From: JALYRV01 sp040902895
GTDB lineage: Bacteria; Acidobacteriota; Vicinamibacteria; Vicinamibacterales; SCN-69-37
Length of the DNA stretch: 64,000 nucleotides
NCBI GenBank assembly: GCA_040902895.1
Contig: JBBDWL010000084.1
Location: forward strand, 53,823 to 117,822
Direction of reading: 5' to 3'
The notes beneath the pieces were generated by a model. The model ran no database searches and was not told the DNA's origin. It saw only the letters and a program-made list of their open reading frames with translations. How positions within the stretch are numbered: the first letter of the stretch is position 1; each line of letters opens with the position of its first letter. Positions 1 through 8,618 of the stretch are shown here, piece by piece. Made by a program: the position numbers and the translations under genes.

Positions 1-2
1 TG

Positions 3-674
3 TTCGGACGCTACGTCTCAAAGGATGTCTACGAGCAGCTGGTTGCCAATCCCGAGCTCGCGCAGCTCGGAGGAAAACGCCGCGAGATGTCGGTGCTGTT
101 CTCGGACATCCGCGGCTTCACGACCGTGACCGAGCAAGGCGATCCCGAAGAGCTCGTGTTGATGCTCAATGAGTATTTCTCCCGGATGGTCGCCATCGTG
201 TTCCGGCAGCAGGGCACGGTCGACAAGTTCGTCGGCGATATGGTCATGGCCCTGTTCGGCGCGCCGCTCGATGACCCGGCGCACGCCGAGCATGCGGTGG
301 CCACGGCGGTGGACATGGTGCGCGAGCTCGGCGAGCTGAACCGTAAATGGGCCGCCGAGGGCCGCACCCAGCTGGATATCGGCATCGGGGTGAATTCGGG
401 AGGAATGATCGCGGGGAATATCGGGTCGTCCTCCATCATGAGCTACACGGTTATCGGCGACAACGTGAACCTCGGCGCGCGCCTGGAATCGCTGAACAAA
501 GACTATCGAACCCGGATTATCATTAGCGACGCGACGCGGTCGCTCCTCCAAGGCCAGTACGAAATCCGTCCGTTGGGCGATGTCGTCGTCAAGGGGAAGA
601 CGCGTCCCGTTGCCATCTTTGAAGTCGTGGTCCCATCGCCGCTGCAGGCGGCACACGAGGAAGCACAGTCATGA
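3..674 (+). CDS. Class III adenylate/guanylate cyclase, C-terminal catalytic part (5' end outside window)
   Basis: The frame is open from base 3, so the gene starts upstream of the window. About 223 residues remain and form a complete class III cyclase catalytic domain. Visible landmarks are FSDIRGFT with the first metal-binding Asp, DKFVGD with the second Asp and the purine-contacting Lys, and YTVIGDNVNLGARLE with the Thr usual in adenylate cyclases and the Asn/Arg transition-state pair. The family makes cAMP (or cGMP) from the nucleoside triphosphate. Sensor domains such as HAMP or CHASE2 normally lie on the missing N-terminal side. The stop overlaps the start of the next gene by ATGA, so the two are translationally coupled. 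A channel with a cyclic-nucleotide-binding domain lies two genes downstream and is a plausible effector. Adenylate rather than guanylate specificity is inferred. Confidence 0.93.
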   Translation, partial: FGRYVSKDVYEQLVANPELAQLGGKRREMSVLFSDIRGFTTVTEQGDPEELVLMLNEYFSRMVAIVFRQQGTVDKFVGDMVMALFGAPLDDPAHAEHAVATAVDMVRELGELNRKWAAEGRTQLDIGIGVNSGGMIAGNIGSSSIMSYTVIGDNVNLGARLESLNKDYRTRIIISDATRSLLQGQYEIRPLGDVVVKGKTRPVAIFEVVVPSPLQAAHEEAQS

Positions 675-1828
675 AATGTACGGCATTGGCAGTTGCGGTC
701 GTGATGCTCGCGGGCGCGTCCGCAGCGGAGGCTCGCCAGTTCGACAGGCTCCGGCGCGGCGCGGAAACGGCTAAGAAGGTCGCCGATTTCAACATCAACG
801 ACAAGGACGAGCGCGCGATCGGCGAGGCGGTTGGCGCGAAGCTCATAGCGCGCTTCGGGATCTATCAGGATCCTGCGGTCGCCAAGTACGTCGCGCTGGT
901 GGGCACCGTGCTGGCGCAGGCCAGCTCGAGACCCGATCTGCCGTGGACGTTCGTGGTGCTCGACACCGAAGGCGTCAACGCGTACGCGGCGCCGGGTGGG
1001 TTCATCTACATCACCAAGGGGGCGCTCGGTCTGTTCAAGACCGAAGCGCAGCTCGCAGGCGTACTCGGCCACGAGATTACGCACATCACCGAGAAGCACA
1101 CGATAAACGCGATCAGGAACGCGAAGATCGTCGACGCCGGCACCGACGCGGCCGCATCGGCGCGCGGCGGGCTGAGCGGCGCCGTCCTGAACAGGCTCAG
1201 CGACGCCAGCTACGACATGATTTTCGAGAACAAGTTCGATCGCAACGACGAAACGGCGTCTGACAACGTCGGCATCAGCCTTGCCCACAAGGCCGGCTAC
1301 TCGCCTCAGGGACTCTCCGAATTTCTGACGCGGCTGTCCGAGCGCAACAAGAGCGCGACAGAGCCCAACGGGCTGTTCGCATCGCACCCGATGATGAAGG
1401 ACCGGCTGAATACGCTGGCGGCGACGATCAAGAACGAGAAGCTCACGTCGACGGCGACCGGCCAGGCGCGGTATGCCAGCATCATTACGTTCGATGCTAA
1501 GCCGGCGAGTGCAATCACCCCAATCGAAGAAGGCACGCGGGGCGTCGCCGGCGGCGGCAGTGCGAAGCCGGCCGAACCCGCCAAGACGGAAGAACCCAAG
1601 AAGGAAGAGCCAAAGAAGGAAGAGCCAAAGAAGCGCGGCTTCGGCATCGGCAGGATCGCCAGCACCCTGACGGGCGGCAAGCAGGCTGAATCGACGCAGG
1701 CGAGCGCGTCAGCCGGCGGCCGCATGGGCGTGCCCGACACCAACGCGCCTGGCGGCAGCAACACGACGCCGGTGCGCGTCACCATCACCGCGGCCGACAT
1801 CGCGGAGTTCAAGAAGGGGATCGCCTAA
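671..1828 (+). CDS. M48 family zinc metalloprotease, secreted
   Basis: The 385-residue protein begins with a signal peptide ending near AEA (residue 21). It carries the zinc motif HEITH at residues 134-138 within GVLGHEITHITEKH, and NAYAAPGGFIYITKGAL, typical of periplasmic M48 peptidases such as BepA/LoiP-like quality-control proteases. The third zinc ligand is probably Glu in DETASD, slightly unlike the usual ExxAD. The C-terminal third (about residues 275-385) is low complexity, with three EEPKK-type units and Gly/Ala stretches, and is probably a flexible tail. It starts with an ATGA overlap on the cyclase. Role inferred: turnover of misfolded envelope proteins. Confidence 0.9.
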   Translation: MKCTALAVAVVMLAGASAAEARQFDRLRRGAETAKKVADFNINDKDERAIGEAVGAKLIARFGIYQDPAVAKYVALVGTVLAQASSRPDLPWTFVVLDTEGVNAYAAPGGFIYITKGALGLFKTEAQLAGVLGHEITHITEKHTINAIRNAKIVDAGTDAAASARGGLSGAVLNRLSDASYDMIFENKFDRNDETASDNVGISLAHKAGYSPQGLSEFLTRLSERNKSATEPNGLFASHPMMKDRLNTLAATIKNEKLTSTATGQARYASIITFDAKPASAITPIEEGTRGVAGGGSAKPAEPAKTEEPKKEEPKKEEPKKRGFGIGRIASTLTGGKQAESTQASASAGGRMGVPDTNAPGGSNTTPVRVTITAADIAEFKKGIA

Positions 1829-1853
1829 CCCCTGACCGCGGGTCAGGGCCGCG

Positions 1854-3314
1854 ATGCCTCACTATCCTGCGCATCTGTTGATGGGCGTCGCGGCGCTGGC
1901 CGCGACGCTCCTCGTCTGGACTCTCGCCGTCAACCGCATCGTCAGGCGGAAGCTCAAACTTTCGATCGTTCTGCTGGGCGCGTACGTCCTGGTGCAGGTG
2001 GTCTTTGCAGTCCGGCCCGATCTTGCGGGTCCCGATCTCGCCTCAGATCTGGCCTCACCCATCCGCGCCTTCGAACGTCTGGCCCTGACCGCGGCGATCA
2101 TCAATCTGATCGTCATCGCGCTGATCAATCCTCTGCGCACCGACCGCGTGCGCGAGGGCTTCCCTGCCATCGTGCAGGACGCGATCGTCCTCGGGCTGCT
2201 GCTCGTCGTGGCGACCTTCGTGTTCAAGGAACAGCTGCTCACGACCTCGGCGGTCGGCGCGGTGGTCGTCGGCTTCGCGCTGCAGGACACGCTTGGGAAT
2301 GCGTTCGCGGGACTGGCGATTCAAAGCGAGCGTCCGTTCACGCTGGGACACTGGATCAAGGTCGGCGATTTCGAAGGGCGCGTCATGGAGGTGACATGGC
2401 GCGCCACGAAGCTCCGCACCAAGTCGGGCAATTTCATCATCGTGCCCAACAACATCGTCGGCAAGGAAGCGATCCTCAATTATTCGGAGCCGGCCGTGGC
2501 CACGCGGATCGAGCTGGACGTGGGCGTGAGCTACCAGGCGTCTCCGGCCCGGGTGAAGAAGGCGCTGCTGGAAGCGGTGGCGCAGGCGCCGCTCGCGCTC
2601 AAGACCCCCTTTCCGGACGTGCTGCTGGTCGCCTTCGCGGACTGGAGCATGAACTATCGGGTGCGCTTCTGGATCAGCGACTTCGAATCCGATGACCGGG
2701 CGTACGATCAGGTGCGCATGGGCATTCACTATGCCTTTGCCCGCCATGGCATCGAGATCCCGTACCCGATCCAGGTCGAGTACTCGGGCGAAATGCCCGC
2801 TGCTGATGACGCGGCCCTGCAACAGGAGCGTGACCGTGTGCTGGCCTCCGTCGATCTCTTCAGGACACTGACCGAAGAGCAGCGGGCCGGGCTCGCCGAA
2901 GCGACCGTGATGCGCACGTATGGTGATGGCGAGGCCATCGTCCGTCAGGGCGAGCCAGGCGAATCGATGTATGTGGTGTGCTCGGGACGGATGTCCGTGG
3001 TGGTCGAACCCGAACGCAGCGAAGTCGCGACGCTCGGGAGGGGCGAGTACTTCGGGGAGATGTCGCTGCTGACGGGCGAGCCGCGCTCGGCGACGGTCGT
3101 TGCCCGCGGCGAGACGGTCGTCCTGGAGCTGACCGCAGAGCAGGTCCGCCGTCTCGCGGCGGAACACCCGGAGGCCGTGGAACACGTCGCGCTCGCCGCT
3201 TCCGGCCGGCGCGAGCGCCTCGATCAGGTCAGATTGTCGGCCGCCAGTGCTGCAGGCACCGAGGCGCCGGCAACCTTCATGAGCCGCATGAAGAGGTTCC
3301 TGCGCCTGCGGTGA
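1854..3314 (+). CDS. MscS-family channel with C-terminal cyclic-nucleotide-binding domain (bCNG type)
   Basis: The 486-residue protein has an N-terminal block of about four hydrophobic segments (residues 1-150). An MscS pore and beta domain follow, marked by GFALQDTLGNAFAG and GRVMEVTWRATKLRTKSG. From about residue 335 there is a CRP-type cyclic-nucleotide-binding domain. Its phosphate-binding cassette FGEMSLLTGEPRSATV (about 400-415) keeps the Gly-Glu and the Arg that contact the cyclic phosphate. This domain order defines the bacterial cyclic-nucleotide-gated branch of the MscS superfamily, which responds to ligand more than to tension. The gene follows the M48 gene by 25 bp in what looks like one transcript with the cyclase, suggesting the ligand is made by the first gene product. 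Confidence 0.92.
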   Translation: MPHYPAHLLMGVAALAATLLVWTLAVNRIVRRKLKLSIVLLGAYVLVQVVFAVRPDLAGPDLASDLASPIRAFERLALTAAIINLIVIALINPLRTDRVREGFPAIVQDAIVLGLLLVVATFVFKEQLLTTSAVGAVVVGFALQDTLGNAFAGLAIQSERPFTLGHWIKVGDFEGRVMEVTWRATKLRTKSGNFIIVPNNIVGKEAILNYSEPAVATRIELDVGVSYQASPARVKKALLEAVAQAPLALKTPFPDVLLVAFADWSMNYRVRFWISDFESDDRAYDQVRMGIHYAFARHGIEIPYPIQVEYSGEMPAADDAALQQERDRVLASVDLFRTLTEEQRAGLAEATVMRTYGDGEAIVRQGEPGESMYVVCSGRMSVVVEPERSEVATLGRGEYFGEMSLLTGEPRSATVVARGETVVLELTAEQVRRLAAEHPEAVEHVALAASGRRERLDQVRLSAASAAGTEAPATFMSRMKRFLRLR

Positions 3315-3323
3315 CCGCGTCGT

Positions 3324-4538
3324 TCAGCGTTTGACGAGCTCGACCCTGCGGTTTTGCTGTCGTCCTTCGGGCGTCGTGTTTGGCGCGACGGGCTTCGCGT
3401 CACCGACGCCGGTAGCCTCGAGACGTCCGGCCTCGACGCCATAAGTGCTCACAAGGAAGTTTTTCACGGCATCGGCGCGCTTCTGCGCGAGCTCCTGGTT
3501 GGCCTGCGCGTTGCCGACGTTGTCGGTGTGTCCCTCGATGGCGAGGTTGAGATCCGCGTGTTCCTTCAACATCTCGCCGATCTCCTTGAGCGTCGGCGTC
3601 GATTCCGGACGCAGGCGATCGGCGCCGCTGTCGAAGTAGATCCCCTGCGTGGCAACGCGGCCCGATTCAGCCAGCGCGTCGTACAGCTTCTTACCGCCAG
3701 CCATGATGCTGATGTTGCTGATCAGGACGGGGGTCGATTCGTGGCCGGGCACTTCGATCGTGATGGTCTTCGACCGCCCGAGATCCGCGTTCGGTACGTT
3801 CCCGAGGCGCGTCTCGTTGATGTACACCTTCACGTACTTGCCATCGGCCATGATGCGGCCGCGGAATGCTCCATTCGTCAGCGGCTCGGGCGTCATGGCG
3901 CCGGCCTGATGGGTGCCGCCGAACACGCCCGCATTCCCCTTGTCCCCATACTCGCGAAAGCGCAGGTCGTGCGGCGCCTTCTCGTCGAACCGGAGGATCA
4001 GCCAGTTGGAGTTATAGCCGGCGGTCGCGTCGAACTCCATCGTGAATCGCTCGGGCAGCACCTCGGGCAGCGTAATGGAGAACTTGCCGGGCCAGCTGCT
4101 CACGCGCAGATAGCGGCCGCCGTTCCATTCCGCGACCTCCATGTTGCCGTCGGTGTATTCGAGCCGGCGCGGAAAGTTGCCGACGTCCTCCTTCGTGAAA
4201 TCCTCGACGAAGATGGGCCGATCGCCCGGCTTGAAATCGTAATTGACCCATGCCCCCTCGCCCGGCTTCAGCGCCGCGGCGCCGGATGCGCCCGTGCCGC
4301 CGCCGCTGCCTGCTGCCGCAGCCGCCGCGGGCGGCGCTTCCTTGATTTTTACTTCCTGCCCCTGCTCTTTGGCCTTGCGGATGCACGCGAGATCCGTCGC
4401 GATGCACTCGGCAATCTTCTGCTTCGCGCGCTCCTTCGCACGCTCCTTGATGAAGCCGCCGAGTGTCTGGGCATGCGCGGAAGGGACAACAGCAAACGCC
4501 AGAAGCAACGCTCCTGTGGAAAGGCGGACGGCAGTCAT
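3324..4538 (-). CDS. OmpA-family outer-membrane protein with C-terminal peptidoglycan-binding domain
   Basis: The start is placed at 4538 because an AGGAG Shine-Dalgarno lies 7 nt upstream; a GTG at 4562 would read through it. The 404-residue product has a signal peptide ending in AHAQ and a low-complexity Ala/Gly stretch near residues 80-100. A central region of about 180 residues looks like a beta-sandwich of unknown ligand. The C-terminal OmpA domain (about 300-404) has GIYFDSGADRLRPES, IEGHTDNVG and GRQQNRRVEL, the usual meso-diaminopimelate-binding landmarks. It converges on the channel gene with 9 bp between stops. Role inferred: anchoring the envelope to the cell wall. Confidence 0.9.
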   Translation of the reverse strand: MTAVRLSTGALLLAFAVVPSAHAQTLGGFIKERAKERAKQKIAECIATDLACIRKAKEQGQEVKIKEAPPAAAAAAGSGGGTGASGAAALKPGEGAWVNYDFKPGDRPIFVEDFTKEDVGNFPRRLEYTDGNMEVAEWNGGRYLRVSSWPGKFSITLPEVLPERFTMEFDATAGYNSNWLILRFDEKAPHDLRFREYGDKGNAGVFGGTHQAGAMTPEPLTNGAFRGRIMADGKYVKVYINETRLGNVPNADLGRSKTITIEVPGHESTPVLISNISIMAGGKKLYDALAESGRVATQGIYFDSGADRLRPESTPTLKEIGEMLKEHADLNLAIEGHTDNVGNAQANQELAQKRADAVKNFLVSTYGVEAGRLEATGVGDAKPVAPNTTPEGRQQNRRVELVKR

Positions 4539-4651
4539 GCGGGGGCTCCTTATGTAGGGCACGGGATTTGGGGGCAGGAAATTCTATGCGCCAGCCCTGC
4601 GCGGCGTCCAGCTCAGGCGCCCGCACGCGTCCTCGTTTGGGCGCAATCGGT

Positions 4652-4729
4652 GGCGAAAAATGGGGACGGGTCTTAATTTTCCCGCGCGGATTCTCTGAGG
4701 AAAATTAAGACCCGTCCCCATTTTTCGCC
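4652..4729. repeat. Perfect 29-bp palindromic repeat, GGGGACGGGT family
   Basis: Bases 4652-4680 and 4701-4729 are perfect reverse complements (29 bp), separated by a 20-nt loop. The core reads TGGGGACGGGTCTTAATTTT. Similar cores recur at 39304-39365 (inside the thiolase gene) and 61966-62029. It lies between the divergent OmpA gene and the following secreted-protein gene. It resembles REP/BIME-type elements mobilised by REP-associated tyrosine transposases. Confidence 0.95.
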
Positions 4730-4783
4730 GGGCAAACCGCTTGCACTGGCCCTGGTGCCGCCTGTCCGCTACGGAGTTGCACC

Positions 4784-5413
4784 ATGTCTTTTTCGTCCAG
4801 CCGCTTGGCAATTCTGGCGACCGCCGCGTTCGCGGTGACGGTTGCCGCCACTTCCGCTGAAGCACAGAACCGGCGCGCGATCCCGCGGGCACAGGCCGAC
4901 GGTCAGGCCCGCGCGGCGCAGGCGCAATACGACAACGGCGTGAGAGACGGCCTGCGCGAAGGCCGCACAGACGCGCGCCGCGGCGATCGCTTCGGCTTCA
5001 GCGAGCGCGCGTGGCAGCGCGGAAGCGCGGCGTTCAGACAAGGCTTTGAGGCGGGATATCGGCGCGCGTACGAGATCGAACGGCGTGGTGGGTACGTGGG
5101 TCGCGGTGGGAATCGTGGGTACGGTGGACGTGGGAGTGGTCGGTACGGTGGCGGTGGCTATGGCGCCGGCCGCAGCGGCGCGCCGACCTACGCAAACCCC
5201 GCCACGGCGGCCGGCTACAACGACGGCTACGAACAGGGACTCGAAGACGCGCGCGACGGCGACCGCTTCGATCCGATTCGCAGCAAAGACTATCGCGAGG
5301 CCGACAACGATTACGACCGCCGCTTCGGCACGAAAGCACAGTGGCAGGTCGCCTATCGCGAAGGATTTCGGTCAGGGTACGAGCAGGGTTATCGCGCAGG
5401 ATACCGTCGCTAA
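4784..5413 (+). CDS. Secreted protein with duplicated DG-rich/Arg-rich module, function unknown
   Basis: The product is 209 residues with a clear signal peptide ending in AEAQ (residue 28). It contains two copies of a short module: the first has YDNGVRDGLREGRTDARRGD then AFRQGFEAGYRRAY; the second has YNDGYEQGLEDARDGDRF then YREGFRSGYEQGYRAGYRR. A Gly/Arg-rich spacer (about residues 100-140) separates them. The alternating charged and aromatic pattern suggests amphipathic helices. I recognise no enzyme family. It lies just after the palindrome at 4652-4729 and before tRNA-Glu. Envelope or matrix protein is a guess only. Confidence 0.8.
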   Translation: MSFSSSRLAILATAAFAVTVAATSAEAQNRRAIPRAQADGQARAAQAQYDNGVRDGLREGRTDARRGDRFGFSERAWQRGSAAFRQGFEAGYRRAYEIERRGGYVGRGGNRGYGGRGSGRYGGGGYGAGRSGAPTYANPATAAGYNDGYEQGLEDARDGDRFDPIRSKDYREADNDYDRRFGTKAQWQVAYREGFRSGYEQGYRAGYRR

Positions 5414-5428
5414 GAACAGCCGAGTTAG

Positions 5429-5500
5429 TACCGGTACGGGGATTCGAACCCCGGTCCCGTGGCTGAGAACCACGTGTCCTGACCCCTAGACGATACCGGC
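5429..5500 (-). tRNA. tRNA-Glu (anticodon CTC)
   Basis: Reading the minus strand from 5500 gives a full cloverleaf. The acceptor stem is GCCGGTA with TACCGGT (one G-U pair at 1-72). The anticodon stem CGTGG/CCACG encloses loop TTCTCAG with anticodon CTC. The T arm is CGGGG-TTCGAAT-CCCCG. The discriminator is A, and the next bases are CTA, so the CCA end is not encoded. The D-arm GTCTAGGGGTCAGGAC is typical of bacterial tRNA-Glu. It reads GAG, a very frequent codon in this GC-rich DNA. Confidence 0.95.
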
Positions 5501-5569
5501 ACAAGGTCTGGCGAACCCGTATTTTGGCGTACGAGCCCAAAACGGCGCAACTCTGGCATATGCGAACGC

Positions 5570-6931
5570 ATGCGCTTTCTCATCAAATTCCTCCTCCTCG
5601 TCGCCATCGTCGCCGCGATTGCCTGGTTCGCGGTCGGCCGGCTCTACGCGCCCGGCATCGAGATTCGCCAGCCGACACAGTTCATCGGCTCGAGCAGCCA
5701 GTACGAGATCGCGGTCGCCGTGCCTCAGGCCGAGCTCACCGATCTCAAAGTCACGTTCGAGCAGAACGGGCAGGCCCAGGAACTGACGCCGGCGCAAGTC
5801 ACGTCGGACGGAGGCGCATCGGTCGTCGTGCGCGGCCCGATCGGCCGCGCGGTGCTGCGCGACGTGCAGGAAGGCGCCGGCACGCTGCGCGTCACCGCGT
5901 CGCGCATGGCGTTTGGACGCGTGCGCACGAAGGCCGCCTCAGCCGAGCGCGATCTGCAGGTCCGCCTGCGCCCGCCGCGCGTGCAGGTGCTGTCGACGCA
6001 TCACTACATCAACCAGGGCGGCGCCGAAGCGATTGTCTATCGGGTCGAGCCGGCCGGTGTGCCATCAGGCGTGATGGTCGGCGATCGCCGCTTCCCCGGA
6101 CATCCGGCCGCGGGCGCCGCGAACCTGGCGCCCGATCTCCCGAGAGACAAGCTTGCCGATCCTGCCGTGCACATCGCGTTCTTCGCGCTCGACTGGAACC
6201 AAGATCCGAATGCGCCGATGTATGTGTTCGCCGAAGACGAGGCCGGTAACCGCGCGCGCGCCGACTTCGAGCGCCGCGTCTTTCCCAGGGCGTTCAACAC
6301 CAGCACGATCGAGCTCGATGATCCGTTTTTGAATCGTGTGGTGCCGGCGATCGAGGCGGAAACCACGAGCCTCACGGCGCAGGGCAGCCTCATCGAGCGC
6401 TACCTCGCCATCAATCGCGATCTGCGCACGCGAAACAACGACGAGATCGCGAAGATGCGCGAGAAGACGGCGAAGGAAACGCAGTGGAGCGGCGCGTTCG
6501 TGCCGTTCAAGGATGGCGCCGTGCAGGCCGCGTTCGCGGATCAGCGCACGTACATGTATCAGGGCAAGGAGGTCGACCGGCAGGTGCACCTCGGCTTCGA
6601 CCTTGCCTCGAACGCCAACGCGCCGGTCATCGCCGGCAACCGCGGCACCGTGGTGTTTGCCGACTATCTCGGCATTTATGGCAACTGCGTGATCATCGAT
6701 CACGGCATGGGACTGCAGTCCCTCTACGGGCACCTGTCGTCAATCGGCACGAGTGTCGGACACACCGTCGAACGCGGCGCCGAGCTCGGCCGCACCGGCA
6801 TCACAGGTCTTGCCGGCGGCGATCACCTGCACTACACGATGCTGCTGCAGGGCCAGTCGCTCAATCCCGTCGAATGGTGGGACCAGCACTGGATCGAGGA
6901 TCGAATACTCCGCAAGCTGCGCTTGCCGTGA
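5570..6931 (+). CDS. M23 family metallopeptidase, membrane-anchored
   Basis: The 453-residue protein starts with one membrane segment (residues 5-22) followed by a long periplasmic region of about 300 residues with beta-rich, Ig-like character. The C-terminal lysostaphin-type M23 domain spans about residues 335-450: HLGFDLAS supplies the first His and Asp ligands and GGDHLHYTMLLQG the HxH pair. All zinc ligands appear present, so it is probably an active peptidoglycan endopeptidase. It ends shortly before a heptamer repeat. The substrate is inferred from the family. Confidence 0.92.
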   Translation: MRFLIKFLLLVAIVAAIAWFAVGRLYAPGIEIRQPTQFIGSSSQYEIAVAVPQAELTDLKVTFEQNGQAQELTPAQVTSDGGASVVVRGPIGRAVLRDVQEGAGTLRVTASRMAFGRVRTKAASAERDLQVRLRPPRVQVLSTHHYINQGGAEAIVYRVEPAGVPSGVMVGDRRFPGHPAAGAANLAPDLPRDKLADPAVHIAFFALDWNQDPNAPMYVFAEDEAGNRARADFERRVFPRAFNTSTIELDDPFLNRVVPAIEAETTSLTAQGSLIERYLAINRDLRTRNNDEIAKMREKTAKETQWSGAFVPFKDGAVQAAFADQRTYMYQGKEVDRQVHLGFDLASNANAPVIAGNRGTVVFADYLGIYGNCVIIDHGMGLQSLYGHLSSIGTSVGHTVERGAELGRTGITGLAGGDHLHYTMLLQGQSLNPVEWWDQHWIEDRILRKLRLP

Positions 6932-6932
6932 T

Positions 6933-6953
6933 CGGCAGCCGGCAGCCGGCAAC
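6933..6953. repeat. Heptamer tandem repeat (CGGCAGC x3)
   Basis: Three consecutive heptamers, CGGCAGC, CGGCAGC and CGGCAAC, lie 2 bp after the M23 stop. A TATAAT box follows at 6957-6962, 11 nt before the start of the next gene. It is one of several heptamer arrays in the window. Confidence 0.8.
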
Positions 6954-6973
6954 CGATATAATTCGATCCATCC

Positions 6974-7729
6974 ATGCGTTCATACCTGTTTTCTGTACTT
7001 TTCTTGTCCGCAGCCCTGTCTGGCTGCGGTGGTGATGACAATTCCGGCACGGCGGTGCCCGTGCAGACGGGCACGAAGCGGGTCGATGCGTCCACAACCG
7101 GCTCGGTCGCGGGCCGGGTGACGTTCCAGGGTCAGGCACCGGCGCCGGCGGTGCTGCGTGTCGAGGCCGATCCGGCGTGCACGGCACACGGCAACACGAT
7201 CGTCGACGAGTCGCTGATGGTCGACGGCACCGGCGGCCTGAAAAACGCCTTCGTGTACGTGAAGAACGGCCTCGAGGATTACGCGTTCGACACACCAACC
7301 GAACCTGTCCTGCTCGACAACAAGGGCTGCCGCTACGAGCCGCACGTCTTCGGCGTGCGCGTCGGACAGCCGGTGCGCGTGCTCAACAGCGATCCGACCC
7401 TGCACAACGTGCACGCGATCCCGCAGCGCAACGGCGAATTCAATCAAGGCCTGCCGATCCAGGGCATGGACTTGAAAGAAACGTTCACCGTTCCCGAGAT
7501 CGGCGTGCCGTTCAAATGCGACGTGCACGGCTGGATGACGGCCTATGCCGGCATCGTGGCGCACCCGTACTTCGCCGTGACCGACGCCGCGGGCAACTTC
7601 TCACTGCCGAATCTGCCGCCTGGCACCTACACGCTCGAGGTGTGGCACGAGAAGCTCGGCACGCGCACGCAGCAGATCACGGTCGCGGCGAAGCAATCGG
7701 CTGACGCATCGCTCACCTTCACCGGCTAG
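6974..7729 (+). CDS. Cupredoxin-like lipoprotein with C-terminal carboxypeptidase-regulatory domain
   Basis: The 251-residue product has a lipoprotein signal with lipobox LSGC (Cys at residue 18). Residues about 45-200 form a plastocyanin-like fold carrying HNVHAIP and FKCDVHGWM, matching the His, Cys, His and Met ligands of a type 1 copper site. The last 60 residues (ITVAAK end) are a carboxypeptidase-regulatory/transthyretin-like beta domain with GNFSLPNLPPGTYTLEVWH. The stop is 1 bp before the heme A synthase start, so it is probably an electron carrier or copper protein linked to cytochrome oxidase. Copper binding is inferred from the motif. Confidence 0.85.
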   Translation: MRSYLFSVLFLSAALSGCGGDDNSGTAVPVQTGTKRVDASTTGSVAGRVTFQGQAPAPAVLRVEADPACTAHGNTIVDESLMVDGTGGLKNAFVYVKNGLEDYAFDTPTEPVLLDNKGCRYEPHVFGVRVGQPVRVLNSDPTLHNVHAIPQRNGEFNQGLPIQGMDLKETFTVPEIGVPFKCDVHGWMTAYAGIVAHPYFAVTDAAGNFSLPNLPPGTYTLEVWHEKLGTRTQQITVAAKQSADASLTFTG

Positions 7730-7730
7730 C

Positions 7731-8618
7731 ATGCGCTGGCTCCACCGCTTCGCGTGGTTCGTTGCGGCGTCGACGCTGCTGCTGATTGCGGCCGGCGGCA
7801 TGGTGACCAGCACGGATTCGGGTCTCGCGGTGCCCGACTGGCCCAACACGTACGGCCACTTCATGTTCTCGTTTCCGATGAAGAACATGGTCGGCGGCAT
7901 CCTCTATGAACACGGCCACCGCCTGATCGCGAGCACCGTCGGATTTCTCACGATCATCCTCGCGGTATGGATCTGGAAGGTGGACTCGCGCCGCTGGATG
8001 CGCAGGCTCGGCGTCATCGCGCTCGCCGCCGTGATCGTGCAGGGGGTGCTCGGCGGCATCACGGTGCTCTATTTTCTGCCGGCGCCGGTCTCTATCGCGC
8101 ACGCGGGCCTTGCGGAGATCTTCTTCTGTCTGACCGTCGCAATCGCCGTGTTCACGTCGCCGCGCTGGCTGGCGCGTTCGGGCGAGCCGGCCCGCGATCG
8201 CATGCTGCGCCGCATTGCCGCAGGCACGACCGGTCTCGTGTTCGGCCAGATTCTGCTGGGCGCGGCGATGCGGCACACCGGCGCCGGCCTTGCCATTCCC
8301 GACTTCCCTCTTGCGTTCGGGCGTCTGGTGCCGCCCGTGTGGAACCCGGGCGTGGCCATCCACTACGCGCATCGCGTGGGCGCGCTGATCGTCACGCTTT
8401 GCGTTCTCGCAGTCGCGGGGCATATCTTCTATCACCATCGCGCACGCCGTGAGCTCACGCGCCCGGCCGCGCTGCTGATCGTGCTGGTGGCCTCGCAGAT
8501 CACGCTGGGCGCCCTCGTCGTGCTGAGCGGGCGCCAGGACGTGATCAACACGGCGCATGTCGTCAACGGCGCGATGGTGCTGGTCACGTCGCTCGTCGTG
8601 AGCCTTTGGACCTTATGA
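7731..8618 (+). CDS. ctaA: Heme A synthase (COX15/CtaA family)
   Basis: The 295-residue integral membrane protein has about eight hydrophobic helices. Heme-ligand histidines appear in the expected helices: YEHGHRLIAS, SIAHAGLAE, HYAHRVGAL and NTAHVVNGAM. The family oxidises the C8 methyl of heme O to a formyl group, giving heme A for aa3-type oxidases. It is 1 bp downstream of the cupredoxin lipoprotein and overlaps ctaB by ATGA. No oxidase subunit genes are in the window. Confidence 0.95.
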   Translation: MRWLHRFAWFVAASTLLLIAAGGMVTSTDSGLAVPDWPNTYGHFMFSFPMKNMVGGILYEHGHRLIASTVGFLTIILAVWIWKVDSRRWMRRLGVIALAAVIVQGVLGGITVLYFLPAPVSIAHAGLAEIFFCLTVAIAVFTSPRWLARSGEPARDRMLRRIAAGTTGLVFGQILLGAAMRHTGAGLAIPDFPLAFGRLVPPVWNPGVAIHYAHRVGALIVTLCVLAVAGHIFYHHRARRELTRPAALLIVLVASQITLGALVVLSGRQDVINTAHVVNGAMVLVTSLVVSLWTL

